This document shows positions 14,100-21,311 of a stretch of DNA of 21,311 bases, one piece after another. Both the position numbers and the translations under genes were made by a program. Location of the stretch: contig JBCCGI010000114.1 of the NCBI GenBank assembly GCA_039029355.1, forward strand, positions 1 to 21,311, given 5' to 3'. How positions within the stretch are numbered: the stretch's first letter is position 1; each line of letters opens with the position of its first letter. This DNA is from JBCCGI01 sp039029355. Its GTDB lineage: Bacteria; Planctomycetota; UBA1135; GCA-002686595. The notes under the pieces are model-generated. The model searched no databases. It was not told the origin of the DNA and saw nothing but the letters and a program-made list of their open reading frames with translations.

Positions 14100-15605
14100 A
14101 TGCGGACCGGCGCTCCCGCCTCTCTCCTTGCCCTCCTCGCGCTGTTGCTGCTCGCTCCTGGCTTCGCGGCTCGGCAGCGTTGGAGCCAATTCCGCGGTCC
14201 CGCGGGCGGCGGTGTCGCGGCGGATGAGCACGCCTATCCCGCGCGGCTCAGCGTCGAGGACAACCTCGCCTGGCGCGTCGAGCTCCCGCCCGGACACTCG
14301 TCGCCGTCGGTCTGGGACGAGCGGGTCTTCGTGACGGGCTGCGACGGGAAGGAGCTGGTAACGCTGTGCCTCGAGCGCGCGACCGGCGCGCTGCTCTGGC
14401 GCCGCGCGGTCGAGGTCGAGGCGCTGGAGCGCACCCACGACGTCAACGGGCCGGCGTCGCCGACGCCGGCGGTCGATGGCGAGCGCGTATACGCCTACTT
14501 CGGCTCCTTCGGGCTGCTCGCCTACGACCTCGACGGCGAGGAGCGTTGGCGGCGCCCGCTGGAGGCGCCGGACAACACGTTCGGTTCGGCCGCCTCGCCG
14601 GTGCTGGCCGACGGGCGGCTGTTCTTCCTGCACGACTCCAGCGGCGCGTCGTTCCTCGAAGCGATCGAGCCGGCGACGGGGCGTACGCTGTGGCGCCGCG
14701 AGCGACCCGACTTCGGCTCGGGCTGGTCGACGCCCACCGTCTGGCGGCGTCCGGGCGGCGCCGAGCTGCTCGTGTATGGAGTCGGCTGGCTGATGGCCTA
14801 CGATCCGGCCAGCGGCGCGCCGCTCTGGTCGGTGCCCGGCCTGGCGGACGAGCCCATCGTCACGCCGGTGGCGGGCGCCGGGCTGGTCTTCGTGTCGTCC
14901 TACAACATGCGCACCAATCCCGAGGTCGAGGGGCTGCCCGAGTTCGACGCGCTGCTCCGCGAGCACGACGCCGACGGCAGCGGCACGCTCGACGCCCGCG
15001 AGGCGGAGGGCAACCGCAGCGTGCTCTCGCGCTTCGACGCCGACGGCGAGGGCGACCACCCGCTGCGGATCTTCTTCCGCTTCCTGGACGCCGACAGGGA
15101 CGGCGAGCTCACCCGCGAGGAGTGGCCCAAGCTCGTCCGCTGGGTGGAGAGCTTCCAGCAGGCCAACGGCGTGCTGGCGATCCGGCCTCCCGGGAAGGCC
15201 GGCGAAGCCGAGCCGGACGCGGCCCAGCCCGAGATCGCCTGGCAGGCCGACGTGGGGGTGCCCGAGTGCCCCTCGCCGCTGTGCTACGACGGGCTGCTCT
15301 TCGTGGTGAAGAACGGCGGCATGGCGAGCTGCTACGACGCGGCGAGCGGCACCCTGCGCTACCGCGGGCGCCTCGGCGCGCGCGGGCCGTGCTACGCCTC
15401 CCCCGTGGCGGGGGGGGGCCGGATCTACACCGCGTCGGCGCGCGGCGTGGTCACGGTGCTCGCCGCGGGCGACGAGCTGCAGGTGCTCTCGCAGCAGGAC
15501 CTCGGCGAGCGCGTGCTCGCCACGCCCGCGCTGGCCGGCGGCTTCGTCTACGTGCGCACCGAGTCGGCGCTCTACGCCTTCGGGCCCGAGGAGGACGGCG
15601 ACTAG
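14100..15605 (+). CDS. PQQ-like beta-propeller protein with EF-hands
   Basis: An exported protein of the PQQ-binding-like (outer-membrane BamB-type) propeller family. The signal peptide is at residues 1-23 (LLALLALLLLAPGFA). WSQFRGP near residue 28 is the usual start of planctomycete PQQ-like proteins. Blade motifs such as TGALLWRR, DLDGEERWRRPL, ATGRTLWRRE and ASGAPLWSV alternate with paired cysteines in the C-terminal part. Inserted between blades (about 280-352) are two canonical calcium-binding EF-hand loops, DADGSGTLDARE (290-301) and DADRDGELTREE (330-341), and a partial one at 312-319. The PQQ-like fold does not prove PQQ binding. The gene carries a nine-G homopolymer at 15410-15418. 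It heads a five-gene operon, with the ABC transporter 11 nt downstream. Confidence 0.85.
   Translation: MRTGAPASLLALLALLLLAPGFAARQRWSQFRGPAGGGVAADEHAYPARLSVEDNLAWRVELPPGHSSPSVWDERVFVTGCDGKELVTLCLERATGALLWRRAVEVEALERTHDVNGPASPTPAVDGERVYAYFGSFGLLAYDLDGEERWRRPLEAPDNTFGSAASPVLADGRLFFLHDSSGASFLEAIEPATGRTLWRRERPDFGSGWSTPTVWRRPGGAELLVYGVGWLMAYDPASGAPLWSVPGLADEPIVTPVAGAGLVFVSSYNMRTNPEVEGLPEFDALLREHDADGSGTLDAREAEGNRSVLSRFDADGEGDHPLRIFFRFLDADRDGELTREEWPKLVRWVESFQQANGVLAIRPPGKAGEAEPDAAQPEIAWQADVGVPECPSPLCYDGLLFVVKNGGMASCYDAASGTLRYRGRLGARGPCYASPVAGGGRIYTASARGVVTVLAAGDELQVLSQQDLGERVLATPALAGGFVYVRTESALYAFGPEEDGD
15410..15418 (+). repeat. Nine-G homopolymer tract inside a gene
   Basis: A run of nine G falls in the coding sequence for VAGGGRIY of the PQQ-like protein. 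Slippage would shift the frame and remove the last 60 or so residues and the normal stop before the ABC gene. Confidence 0.85.
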
Positions 15606-15616
15606 CCCGTCGACCG

Positions 15617-17521
15617 GTGTCCGAGTCGAAGGAGGGCAAGCAGGGCGCCCGCCCCCTGCGCGGCGCGTGGGGGGAAGCGCGCGCGCTGATCGCCGCGCAC
15701 CGGCGGCGGCTCGCGCTCGGCCTGGTGCTGCTCGTGATCAGCCGCGTGGCGGGGCTCGTCCTGCCGGCGACGTCGAAGGTCCTGATCGACGAGGTCGTGG
15801 GCGCGGGGCGCGCCGAGCTGCTGTTGCCGCTGGCGCTCGCGGGCGGCATCGCGACGCTGGTGCAGGCGGCCACGTCGTTCTCGCTGTCGCAGGTGCTGAG
15901 CGTCGCCGCGCAGCGCGCGATCAACGACCTGCGCAAGGAGGTGCAGCACCACGTCACGCGCCTGCCGGTGGGGTACTTCGACTCCACGCAGACCGGCGTC
16001 TTGATCTCGCGCATCATGACCGACGCCGAGGGCATCCGGAACCTGGTCGGCACCGGGTTGGTGCAGCTCGTCGGGGGCCTCCTGACCGCGAGCCTTGCGC
16101 TCGCCGGGCTCTTCTATCTCCACTGGCAGCTCACCGCGCTGGTCCTGCTGATCCTGGTCGGCTTCGGCGTGATGATGGCGGTCGCGTTCACGCGCCTGCG
16201 TCCGATCTTCCGCGAGCGGGGCCGGCTTCACGCCGCGGTCACCGGCCGGCTGAGCCAGTCCCTGGGCGGCATCCGCGTGGTCAAGGCCTACGTGGCCGAG
16301 CCGCACGAGCAGTCGATCTTCGCCGCGGGCGTCGACCGGCTCTTTGAGAACATCCGCACGTCGATCCTGGGCGTCTCGGCGGTCACCGCGATCTCGACCG
16401 CGGTGGTCGGGCTGGTGGGTGTGACGCTGACGCTGATGGGCGGCCGCGCGATCCTGGCCGGGACGATGACGCTCGGCGACTTCGTCCTCTACCTCGTCCT
16501 GGTGGGGTTGGTGTCGGCGCCGGTCATGCAGATCGCGTCGATCGGCACGCAGATCTCCGAGGCTTTCGCGGGCATGGACCGCATCCGCGAGCTGCGGAGC
16601 GTCGCCACCGAGGACGCGGACGAGGCCCAGCGCGAGCCCTGCCCGCCCGTCGCCGGCGACGTCGAGATGGAGGGCGTGTCGTTCGAGTACGAGGAGGGCA
16701 GCCCCGTGCTGCGCGACGTCTCCTTCCGAACGCCAGCCGGGACGACCACGGCGCTGGTCGGCTCGAGCGGCTCGGGCAAGAGCACGCTGGTCAGCCTCGT
16801 GATGGCCTTCAACCAGCCGCTGGCGGGCACGGTGCGCGTCGACGGCCGCGACCTGGCGGGCGTCCGGCTGGCGGACTACCGCGCGCAGCTGGGCGTGGTC
16901 CTGCAGGAGAGCTTCCTCTTCGACGGCACGATCGCCGAAAACGTGGCCTTCTCGCGACCCTCGGCCACGCGGGCAGAGGTCGAGGAGGTGTGCCGCGCGG
17001 CGCACTGCGAGGACTTCGTCCGGTCCTTCGACGAGGGCTACGACACGGTGATCGGCGAGCGCGGCGTCAAGCTCTCCGGCGGCCAGCGCCAACGCCTGGC
17101 GATCGCGCGCGCGCTGCTGGCGGATCCGCGCATCCTGATCCTCGACGAGGCGACGTCGTCGCTGGATAGCGAAAGCGAGGCGATGATCCAGGCCGGCCTG
17201 CGCGAGCTGCGCTCCGACCGCACGACCTTCGTGATCGCGCACCGGCTGTCGACCATCCGGTCCTCGCACCAGATCCTGGTGATCGAGGAGGGACGCATCG
17301 TCGAGCGCGGCACCCACGACGAGCTGTACGCGGCGGGGGGCAGGTATCGGGAGCTCTACGACCGCCAGTACCACTTCGAGCACGAGCGCTTCGTCAACCC
17401 CGGCGAGGAGCACGGGGCCGAGCGCGCCGCGGCCGGCGAGCGACTCCCGGTGCCGCCCGAGCCCGATGGTGCTATGCTCCCGCCGTGGCCGCCCAAGGAC
17501 CGTCCGCCGACGAGCGCCTGA
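15617..17521 (+). CDS. ABC exporter, fused membrane and ATPase domains (MsbA/MDR type)
   Basis: A half-transporter of the type I exporter class; it would act as a homodimer or heterodimer in the inner membrane. Transmembrane segments fall near residues 31-50, 67-90, 148-165, 170-192, 250-275 and 285-303. The ATPase domain has Walker A GSSGSGKST (382-390), Q-loop Q430, signature LSGGQ (486-490), Walker B ILILDE (506-511) and H-loop His542. The 634-residue length is slightly long because of a Pro-rich tail of about 40 residues, part of which overlaps the next gene. The GTG at 15617 is chosen since it lies 11 nt after the preceding stop and begins SESKEGKQ before the first helix; the frame upstream is out-of-frame PQQ-like coding. 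Substrate is not predictable; lipids, lipopolysaccharide or peptides are typical for this class. Confidence 0.92.
   Translation: MSESKEGKQGARPLRGAWGEARALIAAHRRRLALGLVLLVISRVAGLVLPATSKVLIDEVVGAGRAELLLPLALAGGIATLVQAATSFSLSQVLSVAAQRAINDLRKEVQHHVTRLPVGYFDSTQTGVLISRIMTDAEGIRNLVGTGLVQLVGGLLTASLALAGLFYLHWQLTALVLLILVGFGVMMAVAFTRLRPIFRERGRLHAAVTGRLSQSLGGIRVVKAYVAEPHEQSIFAAGVDRLFENIRTSILGVSAVTAISTAVVGLVGVTLTLMGGRAILAGTMTLGDFVLYLVLVGLVSAPVMQIASIGTQISEAFAGMDRIRELRSVATEDADEAQREPCPPVAGDVEMEGVSFEYEEGSPVLRDVSFRTPAGTTTALVGSSGSGKSTLVSLVMAFNQPLAGTVRVDGRDLAGVRLADYRAQLGVVLQESFLFDGTIAENVAFSRPSATRAEVEEVCRAAHCEDFVRSFDEGYDTVIGERGVKLSGGQRQRLAIARALLADPRILILDEATSSLDSESEAMIQAGLRELRSDRTTFVIAHRLSTIRSSHQILVIEEGRIVERGTHDELYAAGGRYRELYDRQYHFEHERFVNPGEEHGAERAAAGERLPVPPEPDGAMLPPWPPKDRPPTSA
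17473..17478 (+). promoter_or_regulatory. Possible -10 element (TATGCT) before the slyX-like gene
   Basis: TGCTATGCT, an extended -10-like sequence, ends 6 nt before the GTG at 17485, inside the 3' end of the ABC gene. The spacing would allow leaderless transcription of the small gene. There is no supporting -35. Confidence 0.25.
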
Positions 17522-17712
17522 TCGAGCTCGAGTGCCGCTACGCGGAGCTCGAGCGGCTGTTCGAGGACCTCAACTCGGTGGTGCTCGAGCAGCAGGCGGC
17601 ACTGGAAGGCCTGCAGCGCGAGACCGCGCAAATCAAGGCGCACCTGCGGCGTATCGCGGACGACCAGGAGGACTCATCTTGGGAGGCGCAGGCGCCTCCG
17701 CCACCCTCCTGA
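17485..17712 (+). CDS. slyX: SlyX-family small coiled-coil protein
   Basis: A 75-residue, highly charged protein. Residues 10-58 form a coiled coil with leucine heptads and the family pattern LIELECRYAELERLFEDLN followed by VVLEQQ. This matches the SlyX pattern (LExRLAELExRLAFQExxIEELN...Q) from memory, and the Pro-rich end (APPPPS) recalls the PPPHY tail of E. coli SlyX (72 residues). SlyX function is unresolved; E. coli slyX was named for a phiX174 lysis phenotype. The GTG at 17485 overlaps the ABC gene by 37 nt in another frame. It is the third gene of the operon, 72 nt before the DUF2868 gene. Alternative: a generic short coiled-coil protein. Confidence 0.7.
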   Translation: MAAQGPSADERLIELECRYAELERLFEDLNSVVLEQQAALEGLQRETAQIKAHLRRIADDQEDSSWEAQAPPPPS

Positions 17713-17784
17713 GCGGCTCCTGAGCCGTGGGATCGTCCGCGGCCTCCCGCGACGGTACCCTGACGCGCTGCCCCGCCGCACCCC

Positions 17785-19326
17785 ATGCCCCCGAGAGCCC
17801 AGCAAGCCCGCCCACGCAACGTCGTGCTGTTCACCGAAGAGCAGGCGCGCGCCGTGCTGCTGGTGCGCGCGGTCGAGGAGGCCGACCGCGAGGGCCGCGA
17901 GCTGACGATGCGCGCGCGTCGCGGCGCGACCGACGCCGCGCTCAGCGACGTCGGCGACGCCGAGCCGGCGCTCTTTTTGGACGAGCGCTCGCGGCTCCTG
18001 ATGGAGGGGCCGCAGGGAAGCGCCTTCCCCACGGCCGGCCCGCTGGAGCGCGCCGGGCGCGTCCCGCCGTCGCTGCTGGTCGGCGGCGCGCTCGTGCTGG
18101 GGCTCTCCAGCAACCTGCTCGGCGCCAGCCGGCAGATCCACCTCTTGTGGAACCCGGTGCTGGCGCTGGTCGCGTGGAGCCTCGGCGCGTACGTGTTCCA
18201 GTTCCTCGGCGGGCCGATCGCGCGGCTGCTGGGCGGAGGCTCTGACCCGTCCGGGACGCCCGGCCTGACCTCGTTCGTCTCCCACCTCGCGCAGCGCGTG
18301 CGCGCGCGGCTGGCGGGCCGTCCGGCCGACGGGTCGTCCGGGACGTCGGCGCGCGTGCGGGTGCAGGCCTGGACCGACTTCACGCGCGCGTTCGCCGGCG
18401 CCACGATGCCGCTGCGCCTCGCGCGCGTGCGCTTCGCGCTGCACGTCGGCGCGGCGCTCGTCGCCCTCGGCGCGGTCGGGGGCATGTATCTGCGCGGCCT
18501 CGTCTTCGAGTACCGCGCGACCTGGGAGAGCACGTTCCTCGACGCGGACGGCGTCGAGGCGGTGCTGCGCTTCCTGCTGACGCCCGCGCTGCTCGCCAGC
18601 TCGGCTGAGCTGCCGCCCCTGGCCGCCGAGTCGTCCGAAGTGCAGGAGGCCGCGCCGTGGGTGCACCTCTTCGCCTGGACCGTCGCGCTGGTGGTGCTGC
18701 TGCCGCGCGCGCTGCTGGCGCTCTACGAGGCGCGCCGCGTGCGCCGGCTCGGGGCGCGCATTCCGCTCGACCTGGGCGAGCCCTACTTCCGCCGCCTGCT
18801 GGCGCCGGGCCGTGGCGAGGCGACCTCCGCGCTGGTGAAGCCCTACAGCCTGAGCCTCGAAACCGCGCCGGCGGAGCGGCTCCGCTCGCTGCTCTCCGAC
18901 CTGCTCGGCTCGCGCACGAACATCCAGCTGCTGCCGTCCGCCTCGTACGGCGACGAGGACGGCGCGGCGCTCTTCGACGGCGCCGACGCGGGCGGCAACG
19001 CGCGCACGCTGGTGCTGGTGTTTCCGCTGGCGCAGACGCCCGAGGCCGAGGTGCACGGCCGCCTGCTCAACGAGCTGCGCGGGCATCTGGCCGAGGACGA
19101 GTCGCTGCTGATCCTGGTCGACGCCTCGCGCTACCGCGCGCGGCTCGGCGCGCAGGCCGAGGGACGGCTCGACGAGCGCCGCAGCGCCTGGGACCGCATG
19201 CTGGGCGATGAGGGGCTGAGCGCCGCGCACGTCGACCTCGAGGTCGGCGACGCCGACGCCGAGCTCAACGGGCTCTCGGCGGCGCTCTGGAGCCCCGGCG
19301 CGTCGGCGTCGGTCGCGAGTCGATGA
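17785..19326 (+). CDS. DUF2868 membrane protein
   Basis: Inner-membrane protein of unknown function. The family signature GGMYLRGLVFEYRATWESTF (232-251) followed by LDADGVEAVL, then PWVHLFAWTVALVVLLPRAL (291-310), identify DUF2868. Hydrophobic segments lie near 95-113, 121-142, 216-240 and 291-314, with a weaker one at 258-272. A soluble C-terminal domain (about 320-505) has alternating strands and helices (TLVLVFPLAQ, LLILVDAS). The N-terminal 90 residues are charged and soluble. In proteobacteria I recall DUF2868 next to a DUF3482 GTPase; no such partner is visible here. The ATG at 17785 has no ribosome binding site. A weak hairpin (17714-17727) lies in the upstream gap. It overlaps the next gene by ATGA. 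Confidence 0.8.
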   Translation: MPPRAQQARPRNVVLFTEEQARAVLLVRAVEEADREGRELTMRARRGATDAALSDVGDAEPALFLDERSRLLMEGPQGSAFPTAGPLERAGRVPPSLLVGGALVLGLSSNLLGASRQIHLLWNPVLALVAWSLGAYVFQFLGGPIARLLGGGSDPSGTPGLTSFVSHLAQRVRARLAGRPADGSSGTSARVRVQAWTDFTRAFAGATMPLRLARVRFALHVGAALVALGAVGGMYLRGLVFEYRATWESTFLDADGVEAVLRFLLTPALLASSAELPPLAAESSEVQEAAPWVHLFAWTVALVVLLPRALLALYEARRVRRLGARIPLDLGEPYFRRLLAPGRGEATSALVKPYSLSLETAPAERLRSLLSDLLGSRTNIQLLPSASYGDEDGAALFDGADAGGNARTLVLVFPLAQTPEAEVHGRLLNELRGHLAEDESLLILVDASRYRARLGAQAEGRLDERRSAWDRMLGDEGLSAAHVDLEVGDADAELNGLSAALWSPGASASVASR

Positions 19327-21311
19327 GAGCTTGGCCGACGGCGCTCCTGCTCGCGCTGCTTTCCTGCGGAGACGCGGACGAGGGCGGCGGCGAGCGCGAG
19401 GCGCGCGTGCCGCTCGCCCCCTATGCCGAGGACGTGTCGCCGCCGGGGTACGTCGACTTCGGCTCGAGGCGCGCGCTGGCGGTGCTCGAGGGGCTCGACG
19501 TCGAGACGCTCGGCGCGTGGGTCAGCGGCGACGACGAACGCGGCGCGCGGCTCGCGCTGCAGCTCCCGGTGTGGGAACCCGGCCCGCACCGCCTGCTGTT
19601 GCGCGGCGTGGCCGCGCCAGGGGGCGGGGCGGACGGCGGCACGGTGATCGCGGTGCGCTGCGGCGGTACCGAGCTCGGCGAGCTGGTGTTGGGCGAGCAG
19701 CCGCGGGACCTGTTGCTCGACGTGCCCGAGCGGTATCTCGCGCAGCCGGCGACGCGCATCGAGCTGACCTCCGACGCGGCCCTCGCCGGGCCGCTGGGCG
19801 GTGCCGGCAAGCTTGCGCGGCTCGGCGATATCGCGCTCGTGCCGGCGGAGGACGACCGCGCTCTCGGCGTTCTCGCACGCGCGCATGACGGCGACCGGGT
19901 TGAGCCCGGCCGCGGCGTCGCCTTTCCGCTTGGGGGGCAGCCCTGGCGCCGCATCACGGTCGCCGCCCGCAGCGCCGACGCGGACCGCGGCGCGCTGCTT
20001 CTGGGGCGCGTGCTCGACTCCGGGGGCGCGCTGCTCACCGAGGCTCGCTTCGAGCTCGGCGCCGCGGCGACGCGGCACGAGCTCACGCCGACCGGCGTCG
20101 CCGACGCCGCCCGCCTCGAGCTGTACGTGCCGTATGCCTCCGCGCTGGTCGTGCTCGAGGACCTGGAGGTCGAGCTCGGACCGCGCCTCTCCAGCGTCGT
20201 ACTGATCGTCGTCGACACCCTGCGCGCGGATGCGCTCGGCCGCGGGCGAACGCCGAACCTCGACGCGCTCGCCACCGACGGCGTCCGCTTCGCGCGCTGC
20301 TTCAGCCACGCGCCGATGACGCTGCCCGCGCACGCCAGCCTGTTCTCGTCGCGGCTGCCGTACGAGTCGGGCGCGCTGACGAACGGCGACCGGGTCGACC
20401 CCGAGCTGCCGCTCCTCGCCGAGCGCCTGCGCGACGCCGGCTTCGCCACGGCCGCGTCCGTCTCGATCGGCGCTCTGGAGGCCGGGCCGGGCAGGCAGCT
20501 CAACCGCGGCTTCGACTGGTACTCGAGCAGCCCCTGGGCGCTGTCTTGGGCCGACGGCGCGCAGCGCTCGATCCTGACCGCGCTGGGCGAGCTGGGCGCG
20601 GCGCGCCCGGCGTTCCTCTTCGCGCACTACTCCGATCCGCACGAGCCCTTCCGCGACCACACCGGAGATGCGGCGCTCTCGATCTCCCTCGACGGGGCCC
20701 TCGTGGGCACCGCATCGCTGTCGCACGCGCAGCAGTGGGGCGACGCGATCCAGCTGACGCCGGGTGAGCACCGCTTCGACCTGCGCGCGTCGGTGCCGTT
20801 CTCGCTGCGGACCTTCGAATGCCGCGGCCTCGGCGTCGACATCGAGTCCAGCTTCGACCCGGCCGACGAGCGCGCCAACCGCCGTGTTACGTCGACCGAG
20901 ATCACCGTCCGGGTACCGGGCGACGCCCCCGCGAACGCCGCACTGCGCGTCTGGGCGAGCGATCTAGCGAGCAAGGCCGACGCGGTGGGGCGCTATCGCG
21001 ACGAGGTGGCCTACGTGGACCGCTTCATCGGCGCGCTGCTGGACGAGCTGCGCGCCCGCGGCCTCTACGAGGACAGTCTGATCGTCTTCACCTCCGACCA
21101 CGGCGAGGCCCTCGGCGAGCACGATTGGATGTACCACGCCGAAAACGTGTACGACGAGCTGCTGCACGTGCCGCTCGTGATCAAGCTCCCCGCCGGCGAT
21201 GGCCGAGAAGAGCTCCTGGCCCGCCACCGCGACCGGCTGGTGCGGCACAGCGACGTGGCCCCGACCTTGCTCGAGCTCCTCGGCCTGCCCGGCCTGCCGT
21301 CCCAGCGGGGC
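19323..21311 (+). CDS. Sulfatase-superfamily lipoprotein with inserted domain (partial)
   Basis: The frame runs without a stop to the right edge (663 codons seen), ending in the LLGLPGLPSQRG region typical near the end of the sulfatase core. A short lipoprotein signal has lipobox LLSC (Cys15). Residues 40-290 are a beta-rich domain of unknown type. The alkaline phosphatase/sulfatase core starts at VVLIVVDTLRADALG, with metal ligand Asp298. The nucleophile region is APMTLPAHASLF with Thr333 where sulfatases have Cys or Ser in C/S-x-P-S-R. Further sites are HYSDPHEPF (435-443), SDHGEALGEHDW (591-602) and His605. About 110 beta-rich residues (446-556) interrupt the core between DPHEP and RYRDEVAYVDRFIG. 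The ATG overlaps the DUF2868 stop as ATGA. Probably a phosphodiesterase or phosphotransferase-like envelope hydrolase; true sulfatase activity is doubtful. Confidence 0.85.
   Translation, partial: MRAWPTALLLALLSCGDADEGGGEREARVPLAPYAEDVSPPGYVDFGSRRALAVLEGLDVETLGAWVSGDDERGARLALQLPVWEPGPHRLLLRGVAAPGGGADGGTVIAVRCGGTELGELVLGEQPRDLLLDVPERYLAQPATRIELTSDAALAGPLGGAGKLARLGDIALVPAEDDRALGVLARAHDGDRVEPGRGVAFPLGGQPWRRITVAARSADADRGALLLGRVLDSGGALLTEARFELGAAATRHELTPTGVADAARLELYVPYASALVVLEDLEVELGPRLSSVVLIVVDTLRADALGRGRTPNLDALATDGVRFARCFSHAPMTLPAHASLFSSRLPYESGALTNGDRVDPELPLLAERLRDAGFATAASVSIGALEAGPGRQLNRGFDWYSSSPWALSWADGAQRSILTALGELGAARPAFLFAHYSDPHEPFRDHTGDAALSISLDGALVGTASLSHAQQWGDAIQLTPGEHRFDLRASVPFSLRTFECRGLGVDIESSFDPADERANRRVTSTEITVRVPGDAPANAALRVWASDLASKADAVGRYRDEVAYVDRFIGALLDELRARGLYEDSLIVFTSDHGEALGEHDWMYHAENVYDELLHVPLVIKLPAGDGREELLARHRDRLVRHSDVAPTLLELLGLPGLPSQRG

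Noticed and set aside
15602..17413. 603-codon open frame on the minus strand
   Set aside because: It is antisense to the ABC exporter, whose Walker, signature and H-loop motifs are all intact. The antisense translation has no recognisable domain.
19131..20771. 546-codon open frame on the minus strand
   Set aside because: It is antisense to the sulfatase-superfamily gene, which has conserved catalytic motifs through this interval.
1..21311. CRISPR arrays, tRNA/rRNA genes, transposases, integrases or toxin-antitoxin pairs
   Set aside because: I looked for spaced direct repeats, tRNA-like cloverleaf sequence and mobile-element proteins and saw none; all sizeable coding regions are otherwise explained.

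Overview
The window is a GC-rich chromosomal segment (strong G/C preference at third codon positions) packed with short-gap operons. It looks like a Planctomycetota genome, probably one of the marine or freshwater lineages known mainly from metagenomes. The evidence is the gene mix: a lipoprotein FAD-dependent oxidoreductase, a PQQ-like propeller with EF-hands, an FG-GAP propeller, a sulfatase-fold lipoprotein and CarboxypepD_reg-type envelope proteins. This assignment is inference from gene content; there is no rRNA or tRNA here to confirm it.

Left part (1-2987). A pilin-like (PilX type) protein fused to a DUF7305-like adhesin domain enters from the left edge on the plus strand. It converges on a secreted seven-bladed FG-GAP propeller protein on the minus strand.

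Minus-strand operon (8081 down to 2988). It holds an alpha-oxoamine synthase-like PLP enzyme, diaminopimelate decarboxylase (lysA, close in motifs to the E. coli enzyme), a class A beta-lactamase-like serine hydrolase lipoprotein and an FAD-dependent oxidoreductase lipoprotein. The gaps are 4 nt, a GTGA overlap and 24 nt, so the four genes are probably co-transcribed from an AT-rich patch near 8115-8147.

Middle (8082-14003). A mostly non-coding stretch holds a small, apparently truncated coding remnant (8399-8623). It is followed by a 415-residue protein of unknown function with a helix-turn-helix-like N-terminus, then a secreted propeller-like protein with a conserved-looking C-terminal tail. 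A strong hairpin (11339-11365) separates this gene from a convergent 873-residue envelope protein made of repeated CarboxypepD_reg/Ig-like domains.

Right part (14100-21311). A plus-strand operon contains a PQQ-like propeller/EF-hand protein, an ABC exporter (fused TMD-NBD), a SlyX-like coiled coil nested into the ABC gene's end, a DUF2868 membrane protein, and a sulfatase-superfamily lipoprotein (ATGA overlap). The last gene runs off the right edge. The set looks devoted to envelope assembly or export, but the transported or modified substrate cannot be read from the sequence.

No CRISPR array, insertion sequence, integrase, phage gene, tRNA or rRNA was seen. The most distinctive items are the sulfatase-fold protein with Thr at the nucleophile position and an inserted domain of about 110 residues, the shared C-terminal tail of the secreted propellers, and the DUF2868/SlyX/ABC/sulfatase operon.
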